A stretch of 64,000 nucleotides of DNA from Flavobacteriaceae bacterium UJ101 (lineage in GTDB: Bacteria > Bacteroidota > Bacteroidia > Flavobacteriales > UJ101): contig CP016269.1 in assembly GCA_001880285.1 (NCBI GenBank), forward strand, positions 744,001-808,000, given 5' to 3'. The translations under genes were made by a program, and so were the position numbers. The notes beneath the pieces were generated by a model. The model was not told where the DNA came from, did no database searches, and saw only the letters and a program-made list of their open reading frames with translations. Shown piece by piece: positions 28,301-37,130 of the stretch (position 1 is the stretch's first letter; the number at the start of each line of letters is the position of its first letter).

Positions 28301-29045
28301 TTCCAAAAGGATATAATTGTTGTTTTAATGAAAATTGTCCTCCATGTGGACCATTACTCATCATAGGATGATGCACCGCAATCAAAGTTGTTTTCTCTGC
28401 ATTCTTTTTAATTAATCCTCGTACTTCTTCGAAAAATTTATCTCGAGTTTTGATAATTGGACAACGATCATTCATTGTAGGATGTTTATCCCAATTAGTT
28501 AAATACCATTCTGAATCAATTACAATGACTACAATATCATCACTAATATCTACTTTTTTCAAAGGACAACCTCCACTAGGTAAATATGCATCTTTTCCTA
28601 AACGTTTCGTTATATATTTTTCCTGACGTTCCAACCCTTTCAACCCATTATCATACCAATCATGATTCCCTGGTATAAAAAAAGTAGTTCCTTTAAAATC
28701 ATCTGCAAGATCCATCTGTACATCCAAACGATGTTCTGCCAATTTTCTATTTTCACTATTCTTATCAGGCATTCCCTCAGGATATAAATTATCTCCTAAA
28801 AAAATTAAGGTACTATTTTCATTTGCTTTTTGTAACCGTTTTTGAAGATTAAGCAATGTACTTAAAGAACCTCCTTCAGGAGCGTTTCCTCCATCGCCTA
28901 ATAAAAAAAAGGTGTGCTCTTTCTCTTTTGAAGAATCATCTACAAATGCCTCTATATTTTTATATTGAGTTGTATAGGTAGCGCATGATTCTAGCATCAC
29001 TATAAAAAATACAGTAAGGATCGTAAGTAAGTTTTTGTAAAGCAT
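25353..29045 (-). CDS. Giant lipoprotein: metallophosphatase, kinase-like centre and outer-membrane barrel
   Basis: The protein has 1230 residues from the ATG at 29045, which directly precedes a lipobox (LESC). An upstream in-frame ATG at 29135 would bury that signal, so I reject it. Residues about 30-330 form a calcineurin-like phosphatase with all blocks: GDGGN, FLGDNLYPEG, GNHDWYDNG, VHHPMM and GHEHN. The centre (about 430-720) has a segment like HipA/Fam20C phosphotransferases: Asp610 in GDWDRHEDQW and Asp635/Asp637 in PVPRDRDQAF, with a hinge-like LYMIEERAA before them. The last 350 residues are beta-strand-rich, like Bac_surface_Ag/TamA barrels, ending FGVGFGF. It is probably outer-membrane anchored. 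The kinase-like reading is my inference and may be degenerate. Confidence 0.85.
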   Translation of the reverse strand: MLYKNLLTILTVFFIVMLESCATYTTQYKNIEAFVDDSSKEKEHTFFLLGDGGNAPEGGSLSTLLNLQKRLQKANENSTLIFLGDNLYPEGMPDKNSENRKLAEHRLDVQMDLADDFKGTTFFIPGNHDWYDNGLKGLERQEKYITKRLGKDAYLPSGGCPLKKVDISDDIVVIVIDSEWYLTNWDKHPTMNDRCPIIKTRDKFFEEVRGLIKKNAEKTTLIAVHHPMMSNGPHGGQFSLKQQLYPFGNKVPLPVIGSLANLVRKTGGISSQDLQNKRYNEFRQRLMTLAQESDNIIFVSGHEHNLQYLVEGNKPQIISGSGSKENPARAIGAGKFSHGGLGYAELIVYKDGSSEVKFYAIENEKEKLVFETNVLQAKENYEPKEFQPYPDEMKSSIYTKEETKKSGLYKTLLGKHHRELFSKEITAPTVNLDTLYGGLTPVRRGGGNQSRSLRLVDKEGREYVMRALRKSATQYLQAVLFKDIYLKNDLKNTTASNVLQDAFTSAYPYAPFTIPTLSEAIGVYYTNPKLFYIPKQKALQQYNEDYGDELYMIEERAANGREDVASFGYAKKIISTDDLLKKIRKDEEYTVDEKKYIRARLFDMLIGDWDRHEDQWRWAEFDDQGGKRYIPVPRDRDQAFSKYDGLLLGISRKLLPMASLLQVYDEDLKNVKWMNVEPYPLDVALLDHLELEDWLKQAEYIQTHLDAEIFEKAFQNVPKEMDQETIQDIQHKFLERKKRLKDIAKTYFKVVNKYAIVKGTDKDDIFDIVRLPEGKTEVTAYRNKKGKRGEKIHHRVYDRKNTKEIWVYGLDDEDRFEIKGKGNRPIKIRVIGGQNHDEYTVENSKKIKVYDFKSKKNTITSNQHVAQRLTNDYETNLYNYKKPKYNSNRFMPAIGANPDDGFRIGFKDVYTINGFERNPFTQQHTFSAQYYFETNGFDLGYQFEQANVIGNWNFVLDTHYASPNYSINYFGFGNETAYDEDTVDDDYNRVKISAFYAKPALKWRGQTGGSFDIITGYETYKVDETEGRYITQVMPTETFERDQFVGVEARYTFENYDRPTLPTLGMKFQLSSAWKQNLENSNSIGIIKPEISFDYKIVPSGRLVLATKLDGRILIGDDYEFYQASSIGANNGLRGFRNQRFTGKHSFYQSSDLRWTIASAKTAVIPISWGILGGFDYGRVWADDVEDSDKWHNSYGGGLYINAAQVMTGKITYFQSDDGSRIAFGVGFGF

Positions 29046-29167
29046 AGTAGTTTGAATTATTTTCTTTAATTTTAACAAAAATGCAAATAAATATACCAAA
29101 ATTGCGTTAGTTTTGAAACAAAAAAAATTACACAAAATTCTAAATCACTCAATATTAATCTTTTCGT

Positions 29168-30346
29168 ATGGAAAATATTCTTATCAAGACTAAAAAATTT
29201 GCTTTGGATACTTTAAATACTAAACTAGATCCTAATTTAGTATATCACAATTTAAAGCATACTTTAAATGTAGTTAAAGCAGTAGGTCAAATTGGAGAGA
29301 GTGAAAATTTGAGTAATGAAGAACGTTTTATTATAGAAATTGCTGCTTGGCTACATGATATTGGGCATATTAATGGACCTGAAAATCATGAAGAAGAAGG
29401 AGTAAAAGTAGCAAGAGCATTTCTTAAAGAAGATCTTTCTGAAGAACAATTAAGTTTAATAGAAGAATTAATTTTAGCCACTAAAATAGGAGCACAACCT
29501 CAAAATTTATTACAAAAGATTATTCGAGACGCAGACTGCTCACACTTAGGTAAAAAAACCTATTTTGATTATTGTAATTTAATACGAGAAGAGCTTGCTT
29601 ATCTTGGTAAAACATTTGATGATTTGGAATGGAATGAGATGAATGTTGATTTTTTCAAAAAACATCAATTTTATACACTGTATGCCTTAGAAAATTGGTT
29701 ACCAAGAAAAGAAAAACATCTAGCCACTTTACTTAATAAAATTGATACTATAAAAAACATAAAAGAAAAAGAATCTAAGAAAAAGAAAAAAGAAAACACC
29801 CCTGATCGTGGTATAGAAACCATGTTTCGTGTTTCTTTAAAAAATCATATTAGTTTAAGTTCTATTGCTGACACCAAAGCTAATATCTTACTGAGTGTCA
29901 ATGCCATCATACTTTCATTGGCTTTATCGAGTATTTTGCCTAAACTAGATAATATACACAATAGTCATTTAATTTTACCAACCATCACCTTAATGATTGT
30001 TTGTTTGGTTACCATGGTTTTGGCCATTATGGCTACAAGGCCTAATGTTACAGAAGGTAAATTCACAAGAAAAGATATTGAAGAAAAAAAGGTGAATTTG
30101 TTATTCTTTGGAAATTTTCATCAAGTTCCTTTAAACGAGTACCGATGGGCCATGGGAGAATTAATGAAAGATAAAGAATATTTATATGACTCCATGATCA
30201 AAGATTTGTATTTTTTAGGATTAGTTCTACATAAAAAATACAAAATACTACGCTTTACTTATTTAATTTTCACCATTGGATTAATTATAACCGTCATCGC
30301 ATACATTTTAGCCTTTAGTTTTAGGGAAACAACTGTTGTTGGTTAA
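29168..30346 (+). CDS. HD-domain phosphohydrolase fused to a DUF5706 (Pycsar-effector-like) membrane domain
   Basis: Residues 1-195 form an HD phosphohydrolase domain with an early His in HNLKHTLNVV, the His-Asp pair in AAWLHDIGH and a late Asp in RDADCSHLGKK. After a Lys-rich linker, residues about 220-390 match DUF5706: ISLSSIADTKANILLSVNAIILSLAL, then two more hydrophobic helices with MATRPNV and TFxxGF-like spacing. DUF5706 includes the PycTM effectors that act on membranes in Pycsar antiphage defence. Here it is joined to an HD enzyme, and no cyclase gene is adjacent. It could be a housekeeping nucleotide-regulated membrane protein or a stand-alone defence gene. A TAGTTTTG -7-like box lies at 29108-29115. 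Confidence 0.85.
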   Translation: MENILIKTKKFALDTLNTKLDPNLVYHNLKHTLNVVKAVGQIGESENLSNEERFIIEIAAWLHDIGHINGPENHEEEGVKVARAFLKEDLSEEQLSLIEELILATKIGAQPQNLLQKIIRDADCSHLGKKTYFDYCNLIREELAYLGKTFDDLEWNEMNVDFFKKHQFYTLYALENWLPRKEKHLATLLNKIDTIKNIKEKESKKKKKENTPDRGIETMFRVSLKNHISLSSIADTKANILLSVNAIILSLALSSILPKLDNIHNSHLILPTITLMIVCLVTMVLAIMATRPNVTEGKFTRKDIEEKKVNLLFFGNFHQVPLNEYRWAMGELMKDKEYLYDSMIKDLYFLGLVLHKKYKILRFTYLIFTIGLIITVIAYILAFSFRETTVVG

Positions 30347-30395
30347 TCAATTTAGTGATTTTTAGATTTAAGTAATTATCATTATCATATATTTT

Positions 30396-30421
30396 GTCAT
30401 TCTGAACTTATTTCAGAATCT
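30396..30421 (+). repeat. REP-like palindromic element, copy 1
   Basis: One 26-bp copy of the family GTCATyCyGAAyTTrTTTCrGrATCT. The stem TTCTGAA/TTCAGAA encloses the CTTAT loop. It lies between the convergent HD-DUF5706 and GAF genes. Confidence 0.75.
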
Positions 30422-30445
30422 AACATTATCTATATCATTATAACT

Positions 30446-32806
30446 TTACTCAAGTTCTTCCATTAATTGTTTGTATGTAAAGGTTTTTTGATTCTTCTTC
30501 ACATCATAATTAATTTTTACCCGAATAGCTTTTAAACCGGAAACACCTTGCAAATCTTCTAATTCCACAATTTCAATTTCATCGTGTAAATAATTCTTCA
30601 CTTGTAAAAATCGCACATAGCGTAAATATTCTTCTTCATCTGTTTTATGAGAATATACAATCGTTAATTTTCCATCTTGTGTAATTCGCTCATCAGTACC
30701 TTTAATATGAGCTTTATCAACTCGTTTCTTTATAATTTCATAACGTGCATTATAAGCTCCATCGACATCAAATCGTTTTTCATCTGTTCTAAAACGAATC
30801 GACATTGGAACACTATAAACCAAAATTAAAGACGCTACTTTTAATGGAATTGGAAGATTAGGGCGATATTGCTCATATTCTTGTTCCATTTCACACATAG
30901 TTTGCAATTGCCATAAACGTAAATTGTCTAAATATAACTTATGGTATGGTTTATTTTGAACTAATGACTCTCCAATGTACATACTGTGTTCAATTCCATC
31001 TGTCTTATATCGTTCAAAAAAATGGGGATACATTTCCTGAGCTTCTTCTTGCTTATCATCTATAATAGAAGCCATTTTTTTATTAATCATTCCTACAGAA
31101 TCATCATATTTTTTACGCTCACGATAATACACCCCTTTATGTTCTTTTATTTCTTCATTATACGCATTAATTTCACTTGAAATAGTTGTTCCTAAAGTAG
31201 CTAAATGTTGAAAACAATCTAATACTTCATAATGAAGAAAATCAGTAATATCTTGTTCTATTACAGAGTTAATTCCTTTTTTTAGTTCTTTTATAAAACG
31301 TTGACTTCTATAAAGCAATTCTTCATAAACGGGTAATGCTTCTTTCTCATTTGATTGAATTAAAATTTGGGTTACTTTCTCCAATTGATCCATCAAATCT
31401 GTTTGAACCGTTTGATTTCGAGTTACAGAGGAATTCTTAATATCAATTTGTCCATAAAGTGGAATCACATTATCAAAAACAATATCTTTAAAATTTGGAT
31501 CTTCTCCTAACAATTCTTTTTGATAAAATTCACGCGCTTCATCTTCAAAACGCCAATATAAACTTTCATGAATCGAAGTACATTCTCTTTTAACAATTTC
31601 TGTTATATGACTCTCTTCTAAACTTTTAGATTTTTGAAGGGAACTGATAATATATGGCATGATTTCATCCAACTTATTTGCATTGATTGAATTCAATTCA
31701 TACTTTTTATACGACACCACTTCTGCTACTCCTAATATCTCACCATCACTTATCACCGGTGCAATAATGATACTTTGAATGTTTTGTTCATGTAAATGTT
31801 CTAAAAATTTCGGAACATCTTTTCCTGAAGCTACCATTTTATCTACATTTGAAATAATAAATGGTTTCCCTTTATTAATTACTTTTTCAAAAGAATGTTC
31901 ACAAAACAATTCATTAGCTGCATATTCATTCTCATTATTTAATAAATAACTCTTTACTTTTTTCAAACGATCTACTCGAAGCATCTTCCCTTTTTCATAG
32001 AAATCCGTATACCCAATCTCTAAATTTGGAAGATCAAAAATCGAACGAAAAATAGTTTGAAACTTAATAGCATCTTCTTGATTTTCCTCTCCTAATAAAA
32101 TCGTTTTCAACTCTGAAACAGAAGCATCTATAGTAGAATCAAATAAATTTAAAATAACAAACCCTTTTAACTCCCAACTTCCTGGAGGGAATTTCTCCTT
32201 CCAAATTTCCACATTATCAAATTGATCTACTAATAACTCAAAATCTTCATCTGTAATATCAATCGCTTTATCAGTTTTAACAATATCACAATAATCAATA
32301 TTATATAAAACACTGTAATAGCGTACTAAACCATTTTCATCTGGTATATCATAGAAAAAGCTTCGCTTAAAATCAACATTTTTACCATAAACCATAGCTA
32401 AAATAATACAGCATCCCATTATATAAAATTCATCATCTGGGATATCACGCATCTCTAAATTAAAATTTTTACCTGCACGATCCAAAATCTTTTTCAATCG
32501 AGTACTCAAGCGTATAAATTTATTATTTAAAGGAATCCCTGCTGCTTTGATTTCGTTCTTTTCTAATGCAAAAGGAAAAAGAGGATCTAAAATTTTTTGA
32601 ATTGGTTTTTCATATTTTTTAAGTAATTGATCTTCATATTCAAACCCTTCTTTCAATGCAGAAATAGATTTAATTTCCTCCAACATTTCCTTCTCCGTTG
32701 TACAATCATAATCCGTTGTATTTTCAATATAATCTTCATATTCTTGAATGATCTTATGAAAACTCAACTTTATATTTAACGGAAACTCTTTACCTAAAAC
32801 ACTCAT
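30446..32806 (-). CDS. GAF-domain protein of unknown role
   Basis: This is a 786-residue cytoplasmic protein without signal or membrane helices. A GAF-like domain is visible in the middle (about 270-390), around FCEHSFEKVINKGKPFIISNVDKM and IIAPVISDGEILGVAEVVS. The long flanks are predicted helical and acidic. The C-terminal segment around IPLKVASLILVYSVPMSIRFRTDEK is strikingly regular but I recognise no enzyme motif. Similar GAF proteins of this length occur in Bacteroidota. I looked for a class III cyclase site because of the DUF5706 neighbour and found none. Its function is unknown; a ligand-sensing regulator is a reasonable guess. Confidence 0.6.
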   Translation of the reverse strand: MSVLGKEFPLNIKLSFHKIIQEYEDYIENTTDYDCTTEKEMLEEIKSISALKEGFEYEDQLLKKYEKPIQKILDPLFPFALEKNEIKAAGIPLNNKFIRLSTRLKKILDRAGKNFNLEMRDIPDDEFYIMGCCIILAMVYGKNVDFKRSFFYDIPDENGLVRYYSVLYNIDYCDIVKTDKAIDITDEDFELLVDQFDNVEIWKEKFPPGSWELKGFVILNLFDSTIDASVSELKTILLGEENQEDAIKFQTIFRSIFDLPNLEIGYTDFYEKGKMLRVDRLKKVKSYLLNNENEYAANELFCEHSFEKVINKGKPFIISNVDKMVASGKDVPKFLEHLHEQNIQSIIIAPVISDGEILGVAEVVSYKKYELNSINANKLDEIMPYIISSLQKSKSLEESHITEIVKRECTSIHESLYWRFEDEAREFYQKELLGEDPNFKDIVFDNVIPLYGQIDIKNSSVTRNQTVQTDLMDQLEKVTQILIQSNEKEALPVYEELLYRSQRFIKELKKGINSVIEQDITDFLHYEVLDCFQHLATLGTTISSEINAYNEEIKEHKGVYYRERKKYDDSVGMINKKMASIIDDKQEEAQEMYPHFFERYKTDGIEHSMYIGESLVQNKPYHKLYLDNLRLWQLQTMCEMEQEYEQYRPNLPIPLKVASLILVYSVPMSIRFRTDEKRFDVDGAYNARYEIIKKRVDKAHIKGTDERITQDGKLTIVYSHKTDEEEYLRYVRFLQVKNYLHDEIEIVELEDLQGVSGLKAIRVKINYDVKKNQKTFTYKQLMEELE

Positions 32807-32849
32807 GATTTTGATTTATTGGTGTATACAAATATAAAAAAAATTGCAG

Positions 32850-32857
32850 TATCTTTG
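32850..32857 (+). promoter_or_regulatory. -7 box of the adenine deaminase gene
   Basis: TATCTTTG matches TAnnTTTG exactly and lies 23 bp before the ATG at 32880. It places the transcript start near 32864, which excludes the upstream in-frame TTG at 32844 as start codon. Confidence 0.55.
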
Positions 32858-32879
32858 CCCAACTCACAAAACGCTAACC

Positions 32880-34502
32880 ATGCAAATTCAGGGACAAATC
32901 GTGGATATCCTTCATAGACAAATCTTTAAAGGAGAAATCACCATACAAGATAATAAAATTATTTCCATTCGTAAAAAAGAACATACGAATAATACGTTTA
33001 TTCTTCCCGGATTTGTTGATGCGCATATTCATATTGAAAGTTCGATGTTAGTACCTTCAGAATTTGCGAAGCTAGCTGTACTACACGGTTCTGTGGGTTC
33101 TATTTCCGATCCTCATGAAATTGCTAATGTGTTAGGAAAAGAAGGTGTTTATTACATGATCGAAAATGGGAATCAAGTTCCATTTAAATTCAACTTTGGA
33201 GCTCCTTCATGTGTTCCAGCAACCTCTTTTGAAACAGCCGGAGCTATTATCGATTCAAATGATGTTAAAGAACTTTTGCAACATCCTCAAATCAAGTATT
33301 TAGCTGAAATGATGAACTACCCTGGTGTAATTCACCAAGATAAAGAAGTACTAAAAAAAATAGCTTGGGCTAAGCATTTTAACAAACCGGTAGATGGTCA
33401 TGCACCTGGTTTACGAGGAAAAACTGTAAAAAAATACATAGAAGCTGGTATTACAACGGATCATGAATGTTTTACCTATAATGAAGCTTTAGAAAAGTTG
33501 AATTATGGTATGAAAATTCAAATTCGAGAAGGAAGTGCTGCTAAAAATTTTGAAGCTCTTATTGATTTATTACCTAAACATTATGAAAATATAATGTTTT
33601 GCTCTGACGACAAGCATCCTGATGATTTAATTCTAGGACATCTAAATCAACTATGTGCACGAGCAGTTGCCAAAGGAATGGACGTTTTTAAAGTACTACA
33701 AGCTGCTTGTATTAATCCTGTAAAACACTATAATTTAGATATTGGATTATTACAAGAAGGTGATCCGGCTGATTTTATTGTGGTAAAAGATTTAAAAAAC
33801 TTTGAAGTATTACAAACCTATATTGATGGAAAATTAGTTGCCGATAAAGGTCAAACACTCATTAAAACAGTTCCTTTTTCACAACCTAACAACTTTAATA
33901 CTACAACAAAAAACGTAGAAGACTTTGAAATTACATCAAATGCTTCTCAAATTCGTGTAATAGAAGCCTTAGAAGGACAATTAATCACACATGAATTACA
34001 AGAGAACGCTTTCATTAAAAATGAGAACCTTATTTCAGATATAAAGCATGATATTTTAAAAATGACTGTTGTCAATCGTTATCATGATGCTCCTCCTGCT
34101 CTAGCCTTTATAAAAAACTTTGGCTTAAAAAGAGGTGCTATTGCCAGTTCTGTTGGGCATGATTCCCATAATATTATTGCAGTAGGTACCTCAGATGAAG
34201 AAATTTGCCAAGCTGTTAATCTATTGATTGAAAATAAAGGTGGTATTTGTGCTGTTGAAGGAGAAAATCAAAAGGTATTACCGTTACCTATTGCAGGCAT
34301 TATGAGTCAATATGACGGTTGGACTGCAGGAAAACGCTATGAAGAAATTGACCAAATGGCTAAAGAGCTAGGTTCTACCCTACAAGCTCCTTATATGACT
34401 TTATCTTTTATGGCTTTATTGGTTATTCCTGATTTAAAACTATCCGATAAAGGCTTATTTAGTGGTAATTCTTTCAAATTTGTCGATTTAGAAGTAAAGT
34501 AA
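32880..34502 (+). CDS. ade: Adenine deaminase
   Basis: It converts adenine to hypoxanthine and ammonia in purine salvage. The 540-residue protein is an amidohydrolase-fold metalloenzyme of the Ade type, distinct from the adenosine-deaminase-like form. The metal site HIHIESS follows GFVDA near the N-terminus, with [11 protein letters not shown] after it. [11 protein letters not shown] carries a later metal Asp, and the Ade-specific C-terminal domain contains [13 protein letters not shown] choose the ATG at 32880 rather than a TTG 36 bp upstream because a perfect -7 box sits between them. It is a single gene, divergent from the GAF gene. Confidence 0.95.
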   Translation: MQIQGQIVDILHRQIFKGEITIQDNKIISIRKKEHTNNTFILPGFVDAHIHIESSMLVPSEFAKLAVLHGSVGSISDPHEIANVLGKEGVYYMIENGNQVPFKFNFGAPSCVPATSFETAGAIIDSNDVKELLQHPQIKYLAEMMNYPGVIHQDKEVLKKIAWAKHFNKPVDGHAPGLRGKTVKKYIEAGITTDHECFTYNEALEKLNYGMKIQIREGSAAKNFEALIDLLPKHYENIMFCSDDKHPDDLILGHLNQLCARAVAKGMDVFKVLQAACINPVKHYNLDIGLLQEGDPADFIVVKDLKNFEVLQTYIDGKLVADKGQTLIKTVPFSQPNNFNTTTKNVEDFEITSNASQIRVIEALEGQLITHELQENAFIKNENLISDIKHDILKMTVVNRYHDAPPALAFIKNFGLKRGAIASSVGHDSHNIIAVGTSDEEICQAVNLLIENKGGICAVEGENQKVLPLPIAGIMSQYDGWTAGKRYEEIDQMAKELGSTLQAPYMTLSFMALLVIPDLKLSDKGLFSGNSFKFVDLEVK

Positions 34503-34589
34503 TTCTTTTTTGTATTAATTTTATTAGAGTGTCACAAAAGATGTTTTAACGCGTCTTTTATATGGATACGAAATAAAACTTTTTAATAC

Positions 34590-36977
34590 ATGAGAACTTA
34601 CTTAACCTTTTTTCTTGTTATGAGTGGCTTATTTTTTTCAGCACAAGAAAAAAAAACACTACAGGCAAATCTAATTCAAGCAGCACCAAAAATTGATGGT
34701 ATTTTAAACGAAGACAGTTGGTTATCCGCCAATATTGCTACCGATTTTACAGAATTCAGACCTAACAATGGAGAAAAAGCACCTAAAAAATTCAAAACTG
34801 ATGTTCGATTACTATACGATAATGAAGCCATTTACATAGGAGCCATTTTATATGATGATGATCCAAAAAAAATATTACGTGAAATGGGAAACCGTGATCG
34901 TTTTGTAACTGCTGATCTTTTTGGGGTTTTCATTAATGGTTACAATGATGGACAACAAGAGTTTCGTTTCTTTGTAACGGCTGCTGGTGTCCAACTAGAT
35001 GCTGTAGCTACATCAAATGAAGATTTTAGTTGGGATGGTGTTTGGAATAGTAAAGTTTCCATTAATGATGATGGTTGGGTAGTGGAAATGAAAATCCCTT
35101 ACTCTGCTTTACGCTTTCCTAAAAATGAAGTACAAGAATGGGGTATTAACTTTTTTAGAGAAGTGAAAAGAAACCGTACACGCTATTCTTGGAACTATAT
35201 TGATAACAACCAAGGACAAATTACTCAATATGCTGGAATTTTAAAAGGAATTCAACATATCAAACCACCTGTACGCTTGGCTCTTTACCCCTATGCTTCT
35301 ACTTACTATACTACAAAAGACGGAGAAGATGAAACAGATGTAAAACTAAGTGCTGATATCAAATATGGAATTAATGAAAGTTTCACACTAGACGCTGTTT
35401 TAGTTCCTGATTTTGGACAAACTGCTTTTGATGACATCATTCTCAATTTAGGACCTTTCGAACAACGTTTTGATGAAAATCGTCCCTTCTTCACGGAAGG
35501 ATTGGATCTTTTTGAAAAAGGTAATTTATTTTACACACGAAGAGTCGGAAATGCCCCAACTGGTGATGCCGAAATATTAGAAAATGAAGAAGAAACTGAT
35601 TCTCCTAGTACCGTAGATTTAATCAATGCTTTAAAAATATCGGGTAGAACAGAGAAAGGATTGGGAATTGGAATTTTTAATGGTGTAACTAAAAAAACAT
35701 ATGCAACGCTAACCGATACTATAACCCAACAAACCCGAAAAGAATTAATAGAACCTTTATCCAATTACAATGTTTTAGTATTAGATCAACGTTTTCGCAA
35801 AAATTCTTCCGTAACCCTTGTCAATACAAATGTAACTCGAAATGGTCATTTCAGAGATGCCAACGTAACAGGATTATTATTTGATCTCAATACAAAAGAA
35901 AATACCTACAACCTTTCAGGAGATTTCAAATACAGTTACATCAATGATACAGAAAATAAAACAGGTTACAATACTTCCTTAAATTTTAATGAAACCAGTG
36001 GAAAATACCGTTATGGAGCAGGTTTTCAAATGGTTTCTAAAGATTTTGACAACAATGATTTAGGAATCAATTTTGAAACTGATTATTATGACTTTAACCT
36101 ATATGGTAATTACCGTATTTTAAAAGCCAATGAAACGTTCAACTCTTTTCGCCTTGGCTCTGGAATTTATACACAATTTAACAAAACTTCTGGAAAATTA
36201 ATGGCAACCAATTTTAATGTATTTGTAAATTCAACTAACAAAAAATTTCATTATATAGGTTATGGTATTAATATCAACCCCTTTAAGACTTATGATTTTT
36301 ATGAACCTCGACAAGAAAATCGTTACTTGAAGACACCCGAATCCTATAGTTTCTGGACCTATATTTCCACTAATTATAACAATCGTTTTGCAATTGATTT
36401 AAATCCTTTTGCTGGAATTATGAATGAAAAAGGGCGTGGATGGATTGGAATGAGCATAAGACCTCGATACCGTTTTAGTGATAAGCTCCTTCTTACCTAT
36501 CGTTTTCGTTATCAAAACAGCCAAAATGGAAAAGGATGGGTAGATGAATTAGACGATGATACCATTATCATTGCCAATCGTGATCGAAATACCTTTACGA
36601 ATAATATTACAGGAAAGTACTCTATCAGTAATACCATGACAGTCAATTTAACTTTTCGCCATTATTGGACCTATGGTGAACATGATGCTTTTTACGCATT
36701 ACAAGAAGATGGAAGTCTAGAATCTCATCCTACTTATGACTCCAATCAAGATTTCACCTTTAACTCTTGGAATGTCGATCTAGGTTATAGTTGGTGGTTT
36801 GCCCCAGGTAGTGAACTTTCCTTTTTATATCGAAATGCTGTTTTCAATGATAAAGAAGAAACCATTAAAGATTACAATGAAAACCTATCTCAACTCTTTA
36901 ACGAACCTATGACCCATAATTTTTCTATCCGTTTACGCTATTACTTAGATTATAATAAAGTAAAAAATTGGTTTTAG
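34590..36977 (+). CDS. DUF5916 exported protein with CBM9-like N-terminal domain
   Basis: A signal peptide ends FFSAQ. Residues about 30-225 resemble carbohydrate-binding module 9-like domains: KIDGILNEDSWLSA, DVRLLYDNEAIYIGAILYD and the closing GWVVEMKIPYSALRF. The rest (about 230-795) is the DUF5916 region, with LVPDFGQTAFDD and FFTEGLDLF, followed by many amphipathic beta strands ending in Trp-Phe, like an outer-membrane barrel. The family is common in Bacteroidota and its function is not established. It is probably a single-gene unit. Confidence 0.85.
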   Translation: MRTYLTFFLVMSGLFFSAQEKKTLQANLIQAAPKIDGILNEDSWLSANIATDFTEFRPNNGEKAPKKFKTDVRLLYDNEAIYIGAILYDDDPKKILREMGNRDRFVTADLFGVFINGYNDGQQEFRFFVTAAGVQLDAVATSNEDFSWDGVWNSKVSINDDGWVVEMKIPYSALRFPKNEVQEWGINFFREVKRNRTRYSWNYIDNNQGQITQYAGILKGIQHIKPPVRLALYPYASTYYTTKDGEDETDVKLSADIKYGINESFTLDAVLVPDFGQTAFDDIILNLGPFEQRFDENRPFFTEGLDLFEKGNLFYTRRVGNAPTGDAEILENEEETDSPSTVDLINALKISGRTEKGLGIGIFNGVTKKTYATLTDTITQQTRKELIEPLSNYNVLVLDQRFRKNSSVTLVNTNVTRNGHFRDANVTGLLFDLNTKENTYNLSGDFKYSYINDTENKTGYNTSLNFNETSGKYRYGAGFQMVSKDFDNNDLGINFETDYYDFNLYGNYRILKANETFNSFRLGSGIYTQFNKTSGKLMATNFNVFVNSTNKKFHYIGYGININPFKTYDFYEPRQENRYLKTPESYSFWTYISTNYNNRFAIDLNPFAGIMNEKGRGWIGMSIRPRYRFSDKLLLTYRFRYQNSQNGKGWVDELDDDTIIIANRDRNTFTNNITGKYSISNTMTVNLTFRHYWTYGEHDAFYALQEDGSLESHPTYDSNQDFTFNSWNVDLGYSWWFAPGSELSFLYRNAVFNDKEETIKDYNENLSQLFNEPMTHNFSIRLRYYLDYNKVKNWF

Positions 36978-37009
36978 AAAGTGTTCTTCTCAATTATAGG
37001 ACATAATCT

Positions 37010-37034
37010 GTCATTCCGAATTTATTTCGGAATC
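37010..37034 (+). repeat. REP-like palindromic element, copy 2
   Basis: Stem TTCCGAA/TTCGGAA around a TTTAT loop, preceded by GTCA. It forms an inverted pair with copy 3, 25 bp downstream. Confidence 0.75.
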
Positions 37035-37059
37035 CATTTTATTATAATTCTTTATACTT

Positions 37060-37085
37060 AGATACTGAAACAAGTTCAGCATGAC
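37060..37085 (-). repeat. REP-like palindromic element, copy 3
   Basis: An inverted copy (minus strand reads GTCATGCTGAACTTGTTTCA then GTATCT). One stem position is mismatched. A decayed fragment (TGTCAAGTTCAGAA) follows at about 37,090-37,104. Confidence 0.7.
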
Positions 37086-37130
37086 AGTTTTGTCAAGTTC
37101 AGAATATCAAACCGCACAACTAACAACTTC

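Noticed and set aside
30446-32806. The GAF protein as the cyclase partner of a Pycsar system with the HD-DUF5706 gene
   Set aside because: I looked for the metal-binding Asp pair and substrate residues of class III cyclases and saw none. The genes also converge rather than form an operon.
34503-34589. A terminator after the adenine deaminase gene
   Set aside because: The possible stem AAAAGA/TCTTTT is only six pairs with a 10-base loop and no clean T run, too weak to list.
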